From: Chryseobacterium taklimakanense
Lineage (GTDB): Bacteria > Bacteroidota > Bacteroidia > Flavobacteriales > Weeksellaceae
Length of the DNA: 64,000 nucleotides
Direction: 5' to 3'
Assembly (NCBI RefSeq): GCF_900187185.1
Contig: NZ_LT906465.1
Span: 62,001 to 126,000, forward strand
Positions 37,809-46,172 of this stretch are shown here, piece after piece; position 1 is the first letter of the stretch, and each line of letters starts with the position of its first letter. The notes under the pieces are model-generated. The model made no database searches, was not told the origin of the DNA, and saw nothing but the letters and a program-made list of their open reading frames with translations. Both the position numbers and the translations under genes were made by a program.

Positions 37809-40007
37809 ATGGCAATTTTTTATCCTGAAATAGAAAAAATTTTGCAAGGCAAAGTAAAACCTGAGCCGGGTGAACTTCATTTGCTTTATTTTCTTCGTGA
37901 TAATTTGGATGATTCGTATGATGTCTTCTTTAATCCTTATATGAACGGAGACAGACCGGATGTTGTTGTGATGAAAAAAGGTCAGGGTATGTTAATAATC
38001 GAAGTTAAGGATTATGTTCTAAAACATTATGATATTGACCACAAAACTAAGAACTGGAAAGTAAAAAGTTCAACAGGGAACGCAGTAATCAAATCACCTA
38101 TTACTCAGGTTCTAAAGTATAAGAATAACTTATTTGATCTGCATATAGAGAATCTGTTAGAACAAAAGATATCCGATATTAGAAATGCAAACATGATTTC
38201 TTGTGCTTTATATTTTCACAATGCCACACAGTCCGATCTTGAAGATTTTATTGTAAATCAATTTTCTTCGGATAAAAATTATAGTAAATTCCTTACTTTC
38301 AATATTTTGCTATTCGGCAGAGATGGGCTGACAAAAGATAATTTTAATAGTGCATTGCGTCGCCGTCATTTAGGAAAAGGTCAAATGACTTCTTACTTTC
38401 CAGATGAACTTTATGAGAGAATTAAAAGATTCCTAAATCCACCATTACATCAGAAGACTGATGGAATTGTCCCAATGTATAATCAGGAACAGCAAAGGTT
38501 GATTTATGACCAGGATAGAAAAGAAATTAGGGTAAAAGGGGTTGTAGGTTCAGGAAAAACCACAGTTTTGGCAGGACGCGCTGTAGAATTACATAAAAGA
38601 ACAAATGGAGATGTGCTTATCCTTTCCTTCAACGTTACGCTAAAGAATTATTTGAAAGACAAAATTAGTGAGGTTCGTGAGGAATTTCCGTGGGGAGCGT
38701 TTACAATTTTGAATTATCATGTTTTCATTAATGATGTATTGAATGGCGTAGGTGTGGATGTAGCAGTTCCTGAAAATTTTGACTCTTATTCAGCAGAACA
38801 AATTGAGAATTATTTTGAGCAGAATTACTACTCAAATATCGCATTATTTGAGCAATATAAAGACCAATTTAGAAAGTTCGACGCAATCTTAATTGATGAA
38901 ATTCAGGACTATAAATCAACGTGGATGAATATTATTAAAGATTATTTTTTATCTGCAAACGGCTACTATATGGTTTTTGGTGACGAGAAGCAAAATATCT
39001 ATGGCAATGAAGTGGTGAACAAGAGTATGTCGGTCAACATTATTGGTCGTCCCTCAGAACTGAAAACATCTTATCGGTCAAGAACAAAAATTAAAGAGTT
39101 GGCTTTAAATTTTCAGCGCGAATTCCTTGCAGAAAAATATGAAACAGATGAACACGTATCTTTTAAAGCGAGCAACAGTGATGGTGGCTTATTTTCAGAA
39201 AAAGATGATCTGTCAGGAACATTAAGTTACATGTTTTTGCCGTCGGCAAACAGTATTCCGAGTTTATATACAATTATTCATGAAAACAGTATTAACAAAG
39301 GTATTCATCCAAATGATATTACGGTTTTAGGAACTCAAATAAGGCTTTTAAAAGATTTCGATGCTCACTATCGTTACCGTTCAGGCGAAAAAACGAATAC
39401 AATGTTTGAAACATCCGAAATGCTTTTAACATCCGGAATGAATTCTGAGCAAGTACCGATAAAAACAATGCGAACACACTGTATTCGCAAGGGGCTTGAA
39501 TTGATAAAACTATATAATGAATACAATCTCACTCGTGGTTTTCGGGAATTGGCTTCGCTGCTGATTTGTAAAAATCTTGCAGATGAATCTCCTGAATTTT
39601 TTAATGCGAGATATCAGCACCTGTGCAGAAATAGTAAAATTACTTCAGAAATTTTTGACAACTACTATGCTCAAAATCAAACAGCATTATCTTCCTTCAT
39701 TGCAAAGTATGTAAAGAATGCAGCACCCTCTCTCATGAAGTTAATTCGTGATAATAAAAAAATTCATTTTTGGATGAACAGTGGTACAATCAAGATTTCA
39801 ACAATTCACAGTTTTAAAGGTTGGGAAGCGGATCTTGTCTACCTGATTATTGAAAATGTTCCTGAACACATGGAAAGTACTTTTAATGAATTGATATATA
39901 CAGGAATAACAAGAGCAAAACAGAACCTGATCATCCTTAATTATGGTAATGAAAGCTTTCATAATAAAATAACACCCTTAATAGATCAAGTCAACAACTC
40001 AAATTAA
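37809..40007 (+). CDS. NERD nuclease-UvrD-like helicase fusion
   Basis: The 732-residue protein joins an N-terminal NERD (nuclease-related) domain to an SF1 helicase. The nuclease residues are D51 (GDRPDVVVM) and E65-x-K67 (MLIIEVKDY), a PD-(D/E)xK arrangement. Walker A is VKGVVGSGKTTVLAG (~243-257), Walker B is ILIDEIQDYKSTW (~360), then VFGDEKQNIYG, and the late motifs ISTIHSFKGWEADLVYLI and LIYTGITRAKQNLII. It follows the XseA-like gene by 4 bp. DNA end processing or nicking with unwinding of invading DNA is a reasonable inference. Confidence 0.87.
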   Translation: MAIFYPEIEKILQGKVKPEPGELHLLYFLRDNLDDSYDVFFNPYMNGDRPDVVVMKKGQGMLIIEVKDYVLKHYDIDHKTKNWKVKSSTGNAVIKSPITQVLKYKNNLFDLHIENLLEQKISDIRNANMISCALYFHNATQSDLEDFIVNQFSSDKNYSKFLTFNILLFGRDGLTKDNFNSALRRRHLGKGQMTSYFPDELYERIKRFLNPPLHQKTDGIVPMYNQEQQRLIYDQDRKEIRVKGVVGSGKTTVLAGRAVELHKRTNGDVLILSFNVTLKNYLKDKISEVREEFPWGAFTILNYHVFINDVLNGVGVDVAVPENFDSYSAEQIENYFEQNYYSNIALFEQYKDQFRKFDAILIDEIQDYKSTWMNIIKDYFLSANGYYMVFGDEKQNIYGNEVVNKSMSVNIIGRPSELKTSYRSRTKIKELALNFQREFLAEKYETDEHVSFKASNSDGGLFSEKDDLSGTLSYMFLPSANSIPSLYTIIHENSINKGIHPNDITVLGTQIRLLKDFDAHYRYRSGEKTNTMFETSEMLLTSGMNSEQVPIKTMRTHCIRKGLELIKLYNEYNLTRGFRELASLLICKNLADESPEFFNARYQHLCRNSKITSEIFDNYYAQNQTALSSFIAKYVKNAAPSLMKLIRDNKKIHFWMNSGTIKISTIHSFKGWEADLVYLIIENVPEHMESTFNELIYTGITRAKQNLIILNYGNESFHNKITPLIDQVNNSN

Positions 40008-40022
40008 AATACAGCAAGTACA

Positions 40023-41741
40023 ATGAAAATATCTCTCAAAAATTTCCGCATATTCAAAGAAACAACAAACTTTAACATTCGCCCGATTACAGTTCTTACA
40101 GGACCAAATAACGCAGGAAAAAGTGCATTGGCAAAATTATTCATGCTGTTGAAAAATAATGTTAACAATTTGGATTTTTCAAAAGGCGATCATAGGATTA
40201 ACTCGTTTGAAAATGCCGTTAATTACGATTCTAACGACAAATATTTTGTGGTTGGCACGGAATTTAAAATTCCCTTTTTTGTAAATACAGAGTTGCGCAT
40301 TGGTTATGCTGATAACAAAATATTTCAATATAAAATCTTGTATCAAGATCGTCCATTATTGTTAGTTGATAATCAAGTGTATGATAAAAAAATTTACTAT
40401 CAAAACATCGTCGATATTTTTCTCAAAGGAATATCTCTAATACCAATAGGTTTGTCAGATAAAACTAATGTGACTTATACTCCTTTAAATCAATTTCCAT
40501 TTGATTTCTCAAAATATCCTGAAATAACTTTTGATAATTATAAAGAAATTGAAAATGTAACTTATCCCGAGCTTATTAAAAAAACAGTTTTAAACATTGA
40601 TTTTGAAAACAAAAAAACTTCATATCGAGAGGTGAAATCTCAGGAAAACCTTTTGTCAGCCAATGCTTTATGTAATGAGATTGAAAGATTGATTTTGGAA
40701 GAAACCCCATACGCTTTATTTGATGTTTATCTTGATATGGAAAAATTTACCGCCAAATATTACGATAAGATTCTTAGTTTACAAGGTGAAGAAATTAATG
40801 TTAACGATCCCTTCAAAACAGAAAAAGAAAATCTCTTGTCCGCACTTGAAAACATTCGTTGGAAAATTGAAAAGTATTTCAAAGAAGAGTTTCCAGAAAT
40901 GAATATAGAGATAATTCCATCTCGTTCCTACAAACTAATATTTTCGGAGAAATACATAAATTGGATGCAGGACTTTGAAGAAAATGGCAACACATTTTGT
41001 AATGAATTACTTGCTGTGCTCAGAAAATTTGATAACAAATTAAAACAAGTAGAATTTATTACAATAGATCGCGGTCTTCAATTTAAATCAATTGATAATC
41101 CAAATTATCAGATCTTAATTGATTATAGTAATCTAGACAAGAAGACTCCTAAAATTTTCGAGACTAAGCCGCAATTCAAAAGTGGTACTTTCATTGAAAA
41201 AGCTATGAAAATTTTAGGCTTTCCTTCAGAAGTTATCATTCAGCAGGTGCAGTTACTAAATGGAATAGGTATAGCTGATTTACTAATAAAAAATAAAGAA
41301 AAGCAGCAGAGTTTATTAGAATTGGGCTACGGTTTTTCCATGTTGTTGCCTATTTTAATGCGAATTGAGTTGGGCGGTTCACCAATTTTCATCGAGGAAC
41401 CTGAAGCAAATCTCCACCCAAATTATCAGTCACTGCTCGCAGATATTTTTGTACTCGCTACTGAAATGTTCCCGGATCAAGAAATTGTTTTGGAAACGCA
41501 TAGCGAATACCTAATCCGTAAACTTCAGTTACTTACTGCGCAAGGAAAAATATCTACGGACAAATCCATGATTTACTACTTTAATGATGATAAAAGTGTT
41601 GCTCCGGAAAATCCAAAGGTTATTGAGATTGAAATCAACCATAATGGTAGTCTTACTGAAGATTTCGGACCCGGCTTTTATGATGAAGCGGTAAGGCTAC
41701 AGTTCAATTTATCAAATATTAACCGTGAACAGATGAATTGA
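40023..41741 (+). CDS. AAA family ATPase, OLD/DUF3696-like
   Basis: The 572-residue SMC/ABC-type ATPase has Walker A GPNNAGKSA at residues 27-35, a long insert, an ABC-signature-like segment SLLELGYGFSMLLPIL (~435), Walker B PIFIEEPEANLHP (~455-467) and the D-loop/H-loop ETHSEYLIRKLQ. No TOPRIM nuclease domain is visible at the C-terminus, which fits the DUF3696 group rather than OLD nucleases. It starts 15 bp after the NERD-helicase gene and its stop touches the following gene, so the ATPase and the next protein probably form a pair. Confidence 0.85.
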   Translation: MKISLKNFRIFKETTNFNIRPITVLTGPNNAGKSALAKLFMLLKNNVNNLDFSKGDHRINSFENAVNYDSNDKYFVVGTEFKIPFFVNTELRIGYADNKIFQYKILYQDRPLLLVDNQVYDKKIYYQNIVDIFLKGISLIPIGLSDKTNVTYTPLNQFPFDFSKYPEITFDNYKEIENVTYPELIKKTVLNIDFENKKTSYREVKSQENLLSANALCNEIERLILEETPYALFDVYLDMEKFTAKYYDKILSLQGEEINVNDPFKTEKENLLSALENIRWKIEKYFKEEFPEMNIEIIPSRSYKLIFSEKYINWMQDFEENGNTFCNELLAVLRKFDNKLKQVEFITIDRGLQFKSIDNPNYQILIDYSNLDKKTPKIFETKPQFKSGTFIEKAMKILGFPSEVIIQQVQLLNGIGIADLLIKNKEKQQSLLELGYGFSMLLPILMRIELGGSPIFIEEPEANLHPNYQSLLADIFVLATEMFPDQEIVLETHSEYLIRKLQLLTAQGKISTDKSMIYYFNDDKSVAPENPKVIEIEINHNGSLTEDFGPGFYDEAVRLQFNLSNINREQMN

Positions 41742-41743
41742 TC

Positions 41744-42691
41744 ATGAAAGTATTTTTTAGTAAAGAATTTCTAAGCGCTTTCTTATCTAAGCCTTCATAT
41801 ATTTCAGTTGCAGATCAGTTTTTAGATTCGCTGCTAAATAGTTATAGCGAAATAGAAATTATTCAGGAAGGCACAAATACAACAGAAGAATTTTCCAAAT
41901 CTGAATTGCGTTTACGCTACGGAATAAGTGGGGATTCCCGTAAATTTATTCTTTCTGAAAATATAGAAAAAGATTTAGCATGTACTCCTGAAAACCAACT
42001 ATCATTATTTTTTACTGCAGAAACAATTGATAAATCGCTACTTAAAATGGCTAATATTATTGTTTTTACTATTTCTGATTATGAAGAAAAAATCATTCAG
42101 TTTAAAAGAGATTTGTCTTTTGGATTTATTTTGAATAGCCAAAAAGATTGGGATAAACTAAAAATTGCTAATTCCTCATTAGTAAAAAACCATTTGGAAA
42201 AACTAACAGTTTTAGATCCATACATATTTGCGGATTACTATAAATCAGGAAAAGTGGAAAATCTTGAAAGACCATTTCTTTTTATAATCAATAAAATTGC
42301 AGAGGAAGAATCACTACGAAATCTTGAAGTTTTTACAATTACAGAGGAATTTGACAACAATCGCCGATCCAATATATCTTATGCTAGAGATATTCGTGCA
42401 ATTATTGATTTTCTTGATGAAATTCTACCTGCTGAATCATCATTTAAAGTAATAGATAACGGTAAAGTAAATCGTAGCAGTAAATTTGATTTTCACGACC
42501 GAAATATTTTTTCCAATTTATTTATTCTTAAAGTTGGAATAGGTTTTACCGAAAAATATAATGACTATACAAATTCGGAAGTGGAATGTTATTCAATTTT
42601 CGATAAATGGGGACATGATTTAATCCGGCATAGGAAAAGGATGGTTTCAAAATACCTGCAGACTATGAGGCCTCAAATTTATAGCCGATAA
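41744..42691 (+). CDS. Hypothetical partner of the AAA ATPase
   Basis: The start is ATG 41744, 2 bp after the ATPase stop; a TTG at 41738 would give a 4-bp overlap. I do not recognise the 315-residue product as a named family. It is charged, without signal peptide or membrane helix. A C-terminal block KFDFHDRNIFSNLFILKVGIGF resembles HDR-containing strands of small defence nucleases, but this is too weak for a call. Tight coupling to the ATPase gene suggests it is the effector or sensor of a two-gene module. It is the last gene of the uninterrupted operon. Confidence 0.65.
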   Translation: MKVFFSKEFLSAFLSKPSYISVADQFLDSLLNSYSEIEIIQEGTNTTEEFSKSELRLRYGISGDSRKFILSENIEKDLACTPENQLSLFFTAETIDKSLLKMANIIVFTISDYEEKIIQFKRDLSFGFILNSQKDWDKLKIANSSLVKNHLEKLTVLDPYIFADYYKSGKVENLERPFLFIINKIAEEESLRNLEVFTITEEFDNNRRSNISYARDIRAIIDFLDEILPAESSFKVIDNGKVNRSSKFDFHDRNIFSNLFILKVGIGFTEKYNDYTNSEVECYSIFDKWGHDLIRHRKRMVSKYLQTMRPQIYSR

Positions 42692-42908
42692 GTGAAATCA
42701 ATCGTGTTGCAGATGAGTTAATACAAAACTATAAAGGTTTACTTATTGCAAAGTGTCCTGCGGATTAGAGGATGTTAAATATTTTTTTGAATTGATGTGT
42801 TTGATATATAAATGTGAAAGTTATGAGCCTTCCAATGAAGAAAAAGAGCAGTATTACAGAAAGTATGACGGCCAAAAACCATCTAATTTTTGGTGGTCAA
42901 AATATTAA
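42692..42908 (+). pseudogene. Remnant of a small gene, frameshifted and start-less
   Basis: One frame reads INRVADELIQNYKGLLIAK to CPAD-stop (ending ~42769). The +1 frame continues with LEDVKYFFELMCLIYK and SYEPSNEEKEQYYRKYDGQK to NFWWSKY and a stop at 42906-42908. Together they look like one ~70-residue protein broken by a frameshift, with no start codon. Family unknown. Confidence 0.35.
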
Positions 42909-42949
42909 AATACTAAAAATCAAAACCATATACTAAATATTTTAAATAA

Positions 42950-43270
42950 ATGGGCACTATTATGAAAGCAAAATGCAAATGTGGTTACCAATCCAAAGAC
43001 CTGTTTTACGGCGCAGGAATGATGGACTTTATGAAAGTAGCAATGGTACCGGCAATTAAAAATGGAAGTTCCCAGATCGAAATGATTAACATAAAGCAGA
43101 GAAGCAAATTTCCCCACCATATTTTTTATACGGATAGTGAATTATCGGAGAAGAGGGGCACTAAAAGAACTATTGACCATTTTAATTTGAAATTACAGCC
43201 AGAAAATAACTTTTGTCCTGCTTGTAAGAACAACAGTTTAGAGTTTCTTGCTGTTGGCTGTTTTGATTAA
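42950..43270 (+). CDS. Small zinc-ribbon-like protein
   Basis: The 106-residue product (or 102 from the internal ATG at 42962) begins with KAKCKCGYQSKDLFYG and ends with NNFCPACKNNSLEFLAVG. The C-x-C and C-x-x-C pairs could bind one zinc ion in a rubredoxin-like ribbon. The segment between is polar. No function is known to me. It is the first gene after the apparent end of the large operon and reads in the same direction. Confidence 0.65.
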   Translation: MGTIMKAKCKCGYQSKDLFYGAGMMDFMKVAMVPAIKNGSSQIEMINIKQRSKFPHHIFYTDSELSEKRGTKRTIDHFNLKLQPENNFCPACKNNSLEFLAVGCFD

Positions 43271-43317
43271 CAGTTAATCATAATCAAATTACATTTAATT
43301 AAATAAGGTATTGCACT

Positions 43318-44250
43318 TTGAACAAAAAACAGTTAATAATAGAATCATTCAGAACACTTAACGCAGATATGCTGGAGGTGCTGCTGAATGATGGCCAAAA
43401 TTACAGCGATGTTTCAAAAGAATTGTTTATTGAAAGATATAAAGAGTTTTTTGAAAATATAAAAGAATATCCTGAAACCGAACTGGGCTTCAAAGTTTAC
43501 CCCGGTGAATGCACTAACTGTTACAAAGGCAGAAAAGGTGTTTCATTTGTCAATCCTGATGGCGAGTGCTGCCTGAGTTTGATTTTTGAAGAAAATGAAG
43601 ATGATTACAGTGATATTTGCTCCTGCTCCTCATTCAAAACGGAAGGCATAGAAGTAGTGAATACCTGGATTGCACCGTATTTTTATACCGATGAAAAATA
43701 TGATTGGAAACCCACATACAAGAACTATCAGGAAATGTCTGAATGCGATAAAGGAGTTAAAGAAATTAAAGAGGAAATAGCAAATGAAGGTATTCTGTCT
43801 GCATCTTTTTACCAGCTTTGGCTACGCAAATATGAAAAATTTGACACCATTGAAAATATTTTTACAGATAAATATTACAAATATTATGAAGAAGTAAGAA
43901 AGTTTGTTTCAGCCGTAAAATACGTACGTGATTTTTTTGAAAAGGAAAAAGTTGCAAAAGAATTATTTCTGAACTTTTCTGCATTTAATGTTGTAACCGC
44001 TGATAAAATAATTCCGTGGCTACATGAATGCAAAGAAATCTTTCCCTACGGCTTCTATGAATTTGATTATGAATGCAATTTTTTACAGGGCTATTTTGTA
44101 AACAGAAATTTGAAATTCAAACTAAGTGAACTGTATTACACCCATTCAGTGCATCATCTGATGAATAACTATTGGGATTTAATTTTGCCTGAAGAAGACT
44201 CAACAAATGAAGATTTTGAATATGAAGATGATGAAACATTGCCCTTCTAA
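43318..44250 (+). CDS. Hypothetical cysteine-containing protein
   Basis: The 310-residue product starts at a TTG (43318), with AAATAAGG about 10 bp upstream as a possible ribosome site; no in-frame ATG gives the full N-terminus. It has a cysteine cluster (PGECTNCYKGRKGVSF, then GECCLSLIF and DICSCSSF, residues ~61-105) that may bind metal. The remainder is Tyr/Phe/Glu-rich and the tail acidic. I do not recognise the family. It lies between the Zn-ribbon gene and the DUF262 pair and may belong to the same island. Confidence 0.6.
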   Translation: MNKKQLIIESFRTLNADMLEVLLNDGQNYSDVSKELFIERYKEFFENIKEYPETELGFKVYPGECTNCYKGRKGVSFVNPDGECCLSLIFEENEDDYSDICSCSSFKTEGIEVVNTWIAPYFYTDEKYDWKPTYKNYQEMSECDKGVKEIKEEIANEGILSASFYQLWLRKYEKFDTIENIFTDKYYKYYEEVRKFVSAVKYVRDFFEKEKVAKELFLNFSAFNVVTADKIIPWLHECKEIFPYGFYEFDYECNFLQGYFVNRNLKFKLSELYYTHSVHHLMNNYWDLILPEEDSTNEDFEYEDDETLPF

Positions 44251-44351
44251 AATACTGTCTCAAAATAAATCTCGATATTGAAAATGTAATGGCCGTTCTG
44301 TAACAAAAAACTATTTAACTATTATTTTAAACCTGAATAAAACTATTATTA

Positions 44352-46166
44352 ATGAACAACGAAATAGAACTATTAAGTATCAACGATCTTTTAGACCGTC
44401 ACTTTTACATACCGTATTATCAGCGTGGTTACCGTTGGACAGAGCACCACGTTACTGATCTCTTGGAAGACATTTATGCATTCAGCAAATCATCAAATAT
44501 TAATGATAAAGATTTTTACTGCTTGCAGCCAGTTGTTGTGAAGCCAAAAACTTGGACTGAAAATCAGGAAAGTATTGTTGGCTACGAAGTAATTGATGGT
44601 CAGCAACGACTTACAACAATTTATATCATTTTACACTATTTGATGAAAGATTTTCTCAAAGTGGATTCGCTTAAAGAAGACTACGCTAAAGAAATTTATT
44701 CACTTCGTTATGAAACACGCCCTAAAAGTCAGGAATTCCTGAAAGATATTAAAGATGATAAATCAAATATCGATTTTTTCCATATTGCTGAAGCATATAA
44801 AACTGTTCAAAATTGGTTCAGAGATGAAAACAGACAGTTAAACCGCTCGGATAAAGATGATTTTCTAAAGACACTCTTGGGGAGAAAAGAAGATAAAAAG
44901 TCAGTACAGGTCATTTGGTATAGTGTAGAAGAGAGCGTTGATAGCGTCGATTTATTCAACCGACTGAATATGGGAAAAATTCCATTAACAAATGCAGAAT
45001 TGATAAAAGCGATATTTCTTTCATCTTCAAGTTTCAAAGAAGACCTTCCGGACGAAGCAAACAGAAAGAAAATTGTCATTTCTCAGTTTTGGGATATCAT
45101 CGAGCAACAACTGAATGATGAAAATTTTTGGTCATTTGTTACCAATTCTAAAATGGAAAAATATGCAACAAAAATTGAATTGCTTTTTGACATTATTTCT
45201 AAAAAGAGAACAAACGAAATTGATCCTCTTTATACCTTCATTTATTTTGTAAATGAGTCGAAAAAAGAAAACAGCAGTCTTTGGGACTTGTGGTTATCAG
45301 TAGAAAGGTATTATTACACTTTGTTCGAGTGGTACAAGAGTAAAAATTTATACCATAAAACAGGGTTTTTAATAACCAATGGATATGATTTGAAGACTTT
45401 AATTGACCTTTCTGTAAACTCACCGAAATCAACATTTGAGGAAGAAATCAACAGAAGAATTTCTGCAAGTATAGATAGCGATTTTGAAAAACTCTCATAC
45501 AGTACAGCAGGAGATTATAAAAAGATTGAGAAAGTGTTGATGCTTTTTAATATAGAGTCAATTCGGACTAATGAAAAAATAACAGAATTTTATCCATTTA
45601 GGTTTCACAAAAATCAACATTGGAGTTTAGAACACATCCACGCGCAAAATTCTGAATCTTTAGACCGAAATAAGAAAGAGCAGTGGCAAAAATGGCTAAG
45701 TTATCACACAAAATTGATGGAAGACGTTATTACAGAAACTTCAGATGCAGCAGAACAAATAGAAATGCAAAAGTTACTTGATGAAGTGAAACTCTTTAAC
45801 GACGATAAACTGACTTATGAAGTATTTGAAGGACTAGCAAAGAAGATTATAGAAAAGTTTTCTGAAAAGAATGAACAGCAGATTAATGATCCCCACAATA
45901 TTGCTAATCTTGCACTGTTAGGCCATAATGAAAATGCCGCACTCAACAATTCTGTTTTTGAAGTAAAAAGAAGAGCAATTATCTCAATGGATAAAGAAGG
46001 TGCATATATTCCAGTATGTACTAAAAGAGTTTTTCTAAAATATTATAATGACACAAATTCTTCACAACAATACTATTTTTGGGGGCACAGCGATCGTGAA
46101 TCTTATGTTGAAGAAATAAAAAAAGTTCTTGCTCCTTACATAAAAAATCAATCTGTTTTAAACTAA
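44352..46166 (+). CDS. DUF262/DUF1524 (GmrSD-type) protein
   Basis: The 604-residue protein has the DUF262 N-terminal domain of GmrS/BrxU-type modification-dependent restriction enzymes: YIPYYQRGYRWTEHHV (~17-32) and the ParB-like nucleotide-binding motif VIDGQQRLTT (~80-90). The C-terminal DUF1524-like region has WSLEHIHAQNSE (~424-435) followed by PHNIANLALLGHNENAALNNSVF and a KRR, the degenerate HNH pattern of GmrD. It probably restricts modified phage DNA. The next gene, 6 bp downstream, encodes a second DUF262 protein, so the pair likely works together. Confidence 0.85.
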   Translation: MNNEIELLSINDLLDRHFYIPYYQRGYRWTEHHVTDLLEDIYAFSKSSNINDKDFYCLQPVVVKPKTWTENQESIVGYEVIDGQQRLTTIYIILHYLMKDFLKVDSLKEDYAKEIYSLRYETRPKSQEFLKDIKDDKSNIDFFHIAEAYKTVQNWFRDENRQLNRSDKDDFLKTLLGRKEDKKSVQVIWYSVEESVDSVDLFNRLNMGKIPLTNAELIKAIFLSSSSFKEDLPDEANRKKIVISQFWDIIEQQLNDENFWSFVTNSKMEKYATKIELLFDIISKKRTNEIDPLYTFIYFVNESKKENSSLWDLWLSVERYYYTLFEWYKSKNLYHKTGFLITNGYDLKTLIDLSVNSPKSTFEEEINRRISASIDSDFEKLSYSTAGDYKKIEKVLMLFNIESIRTNEKITEFYPFRFHKNQHWSLEHIHAQNSESLDRNKKEQWQKWLSYHTKLMEDVITETSDAAEQIEMQKLLDEVKLFNDDKLTYEVFEGLAKKIIEKFSEKNEQQINDPHNIANLALLGHNENAALNNSVFEVKRRAIISMDKEGAYIPVCTKRVFLKYYNDTNSSQQYYFWGHSDRESYVEEIKKVLAPYIKNQSVLN

Positions 46167-46172
46167 TATTTT

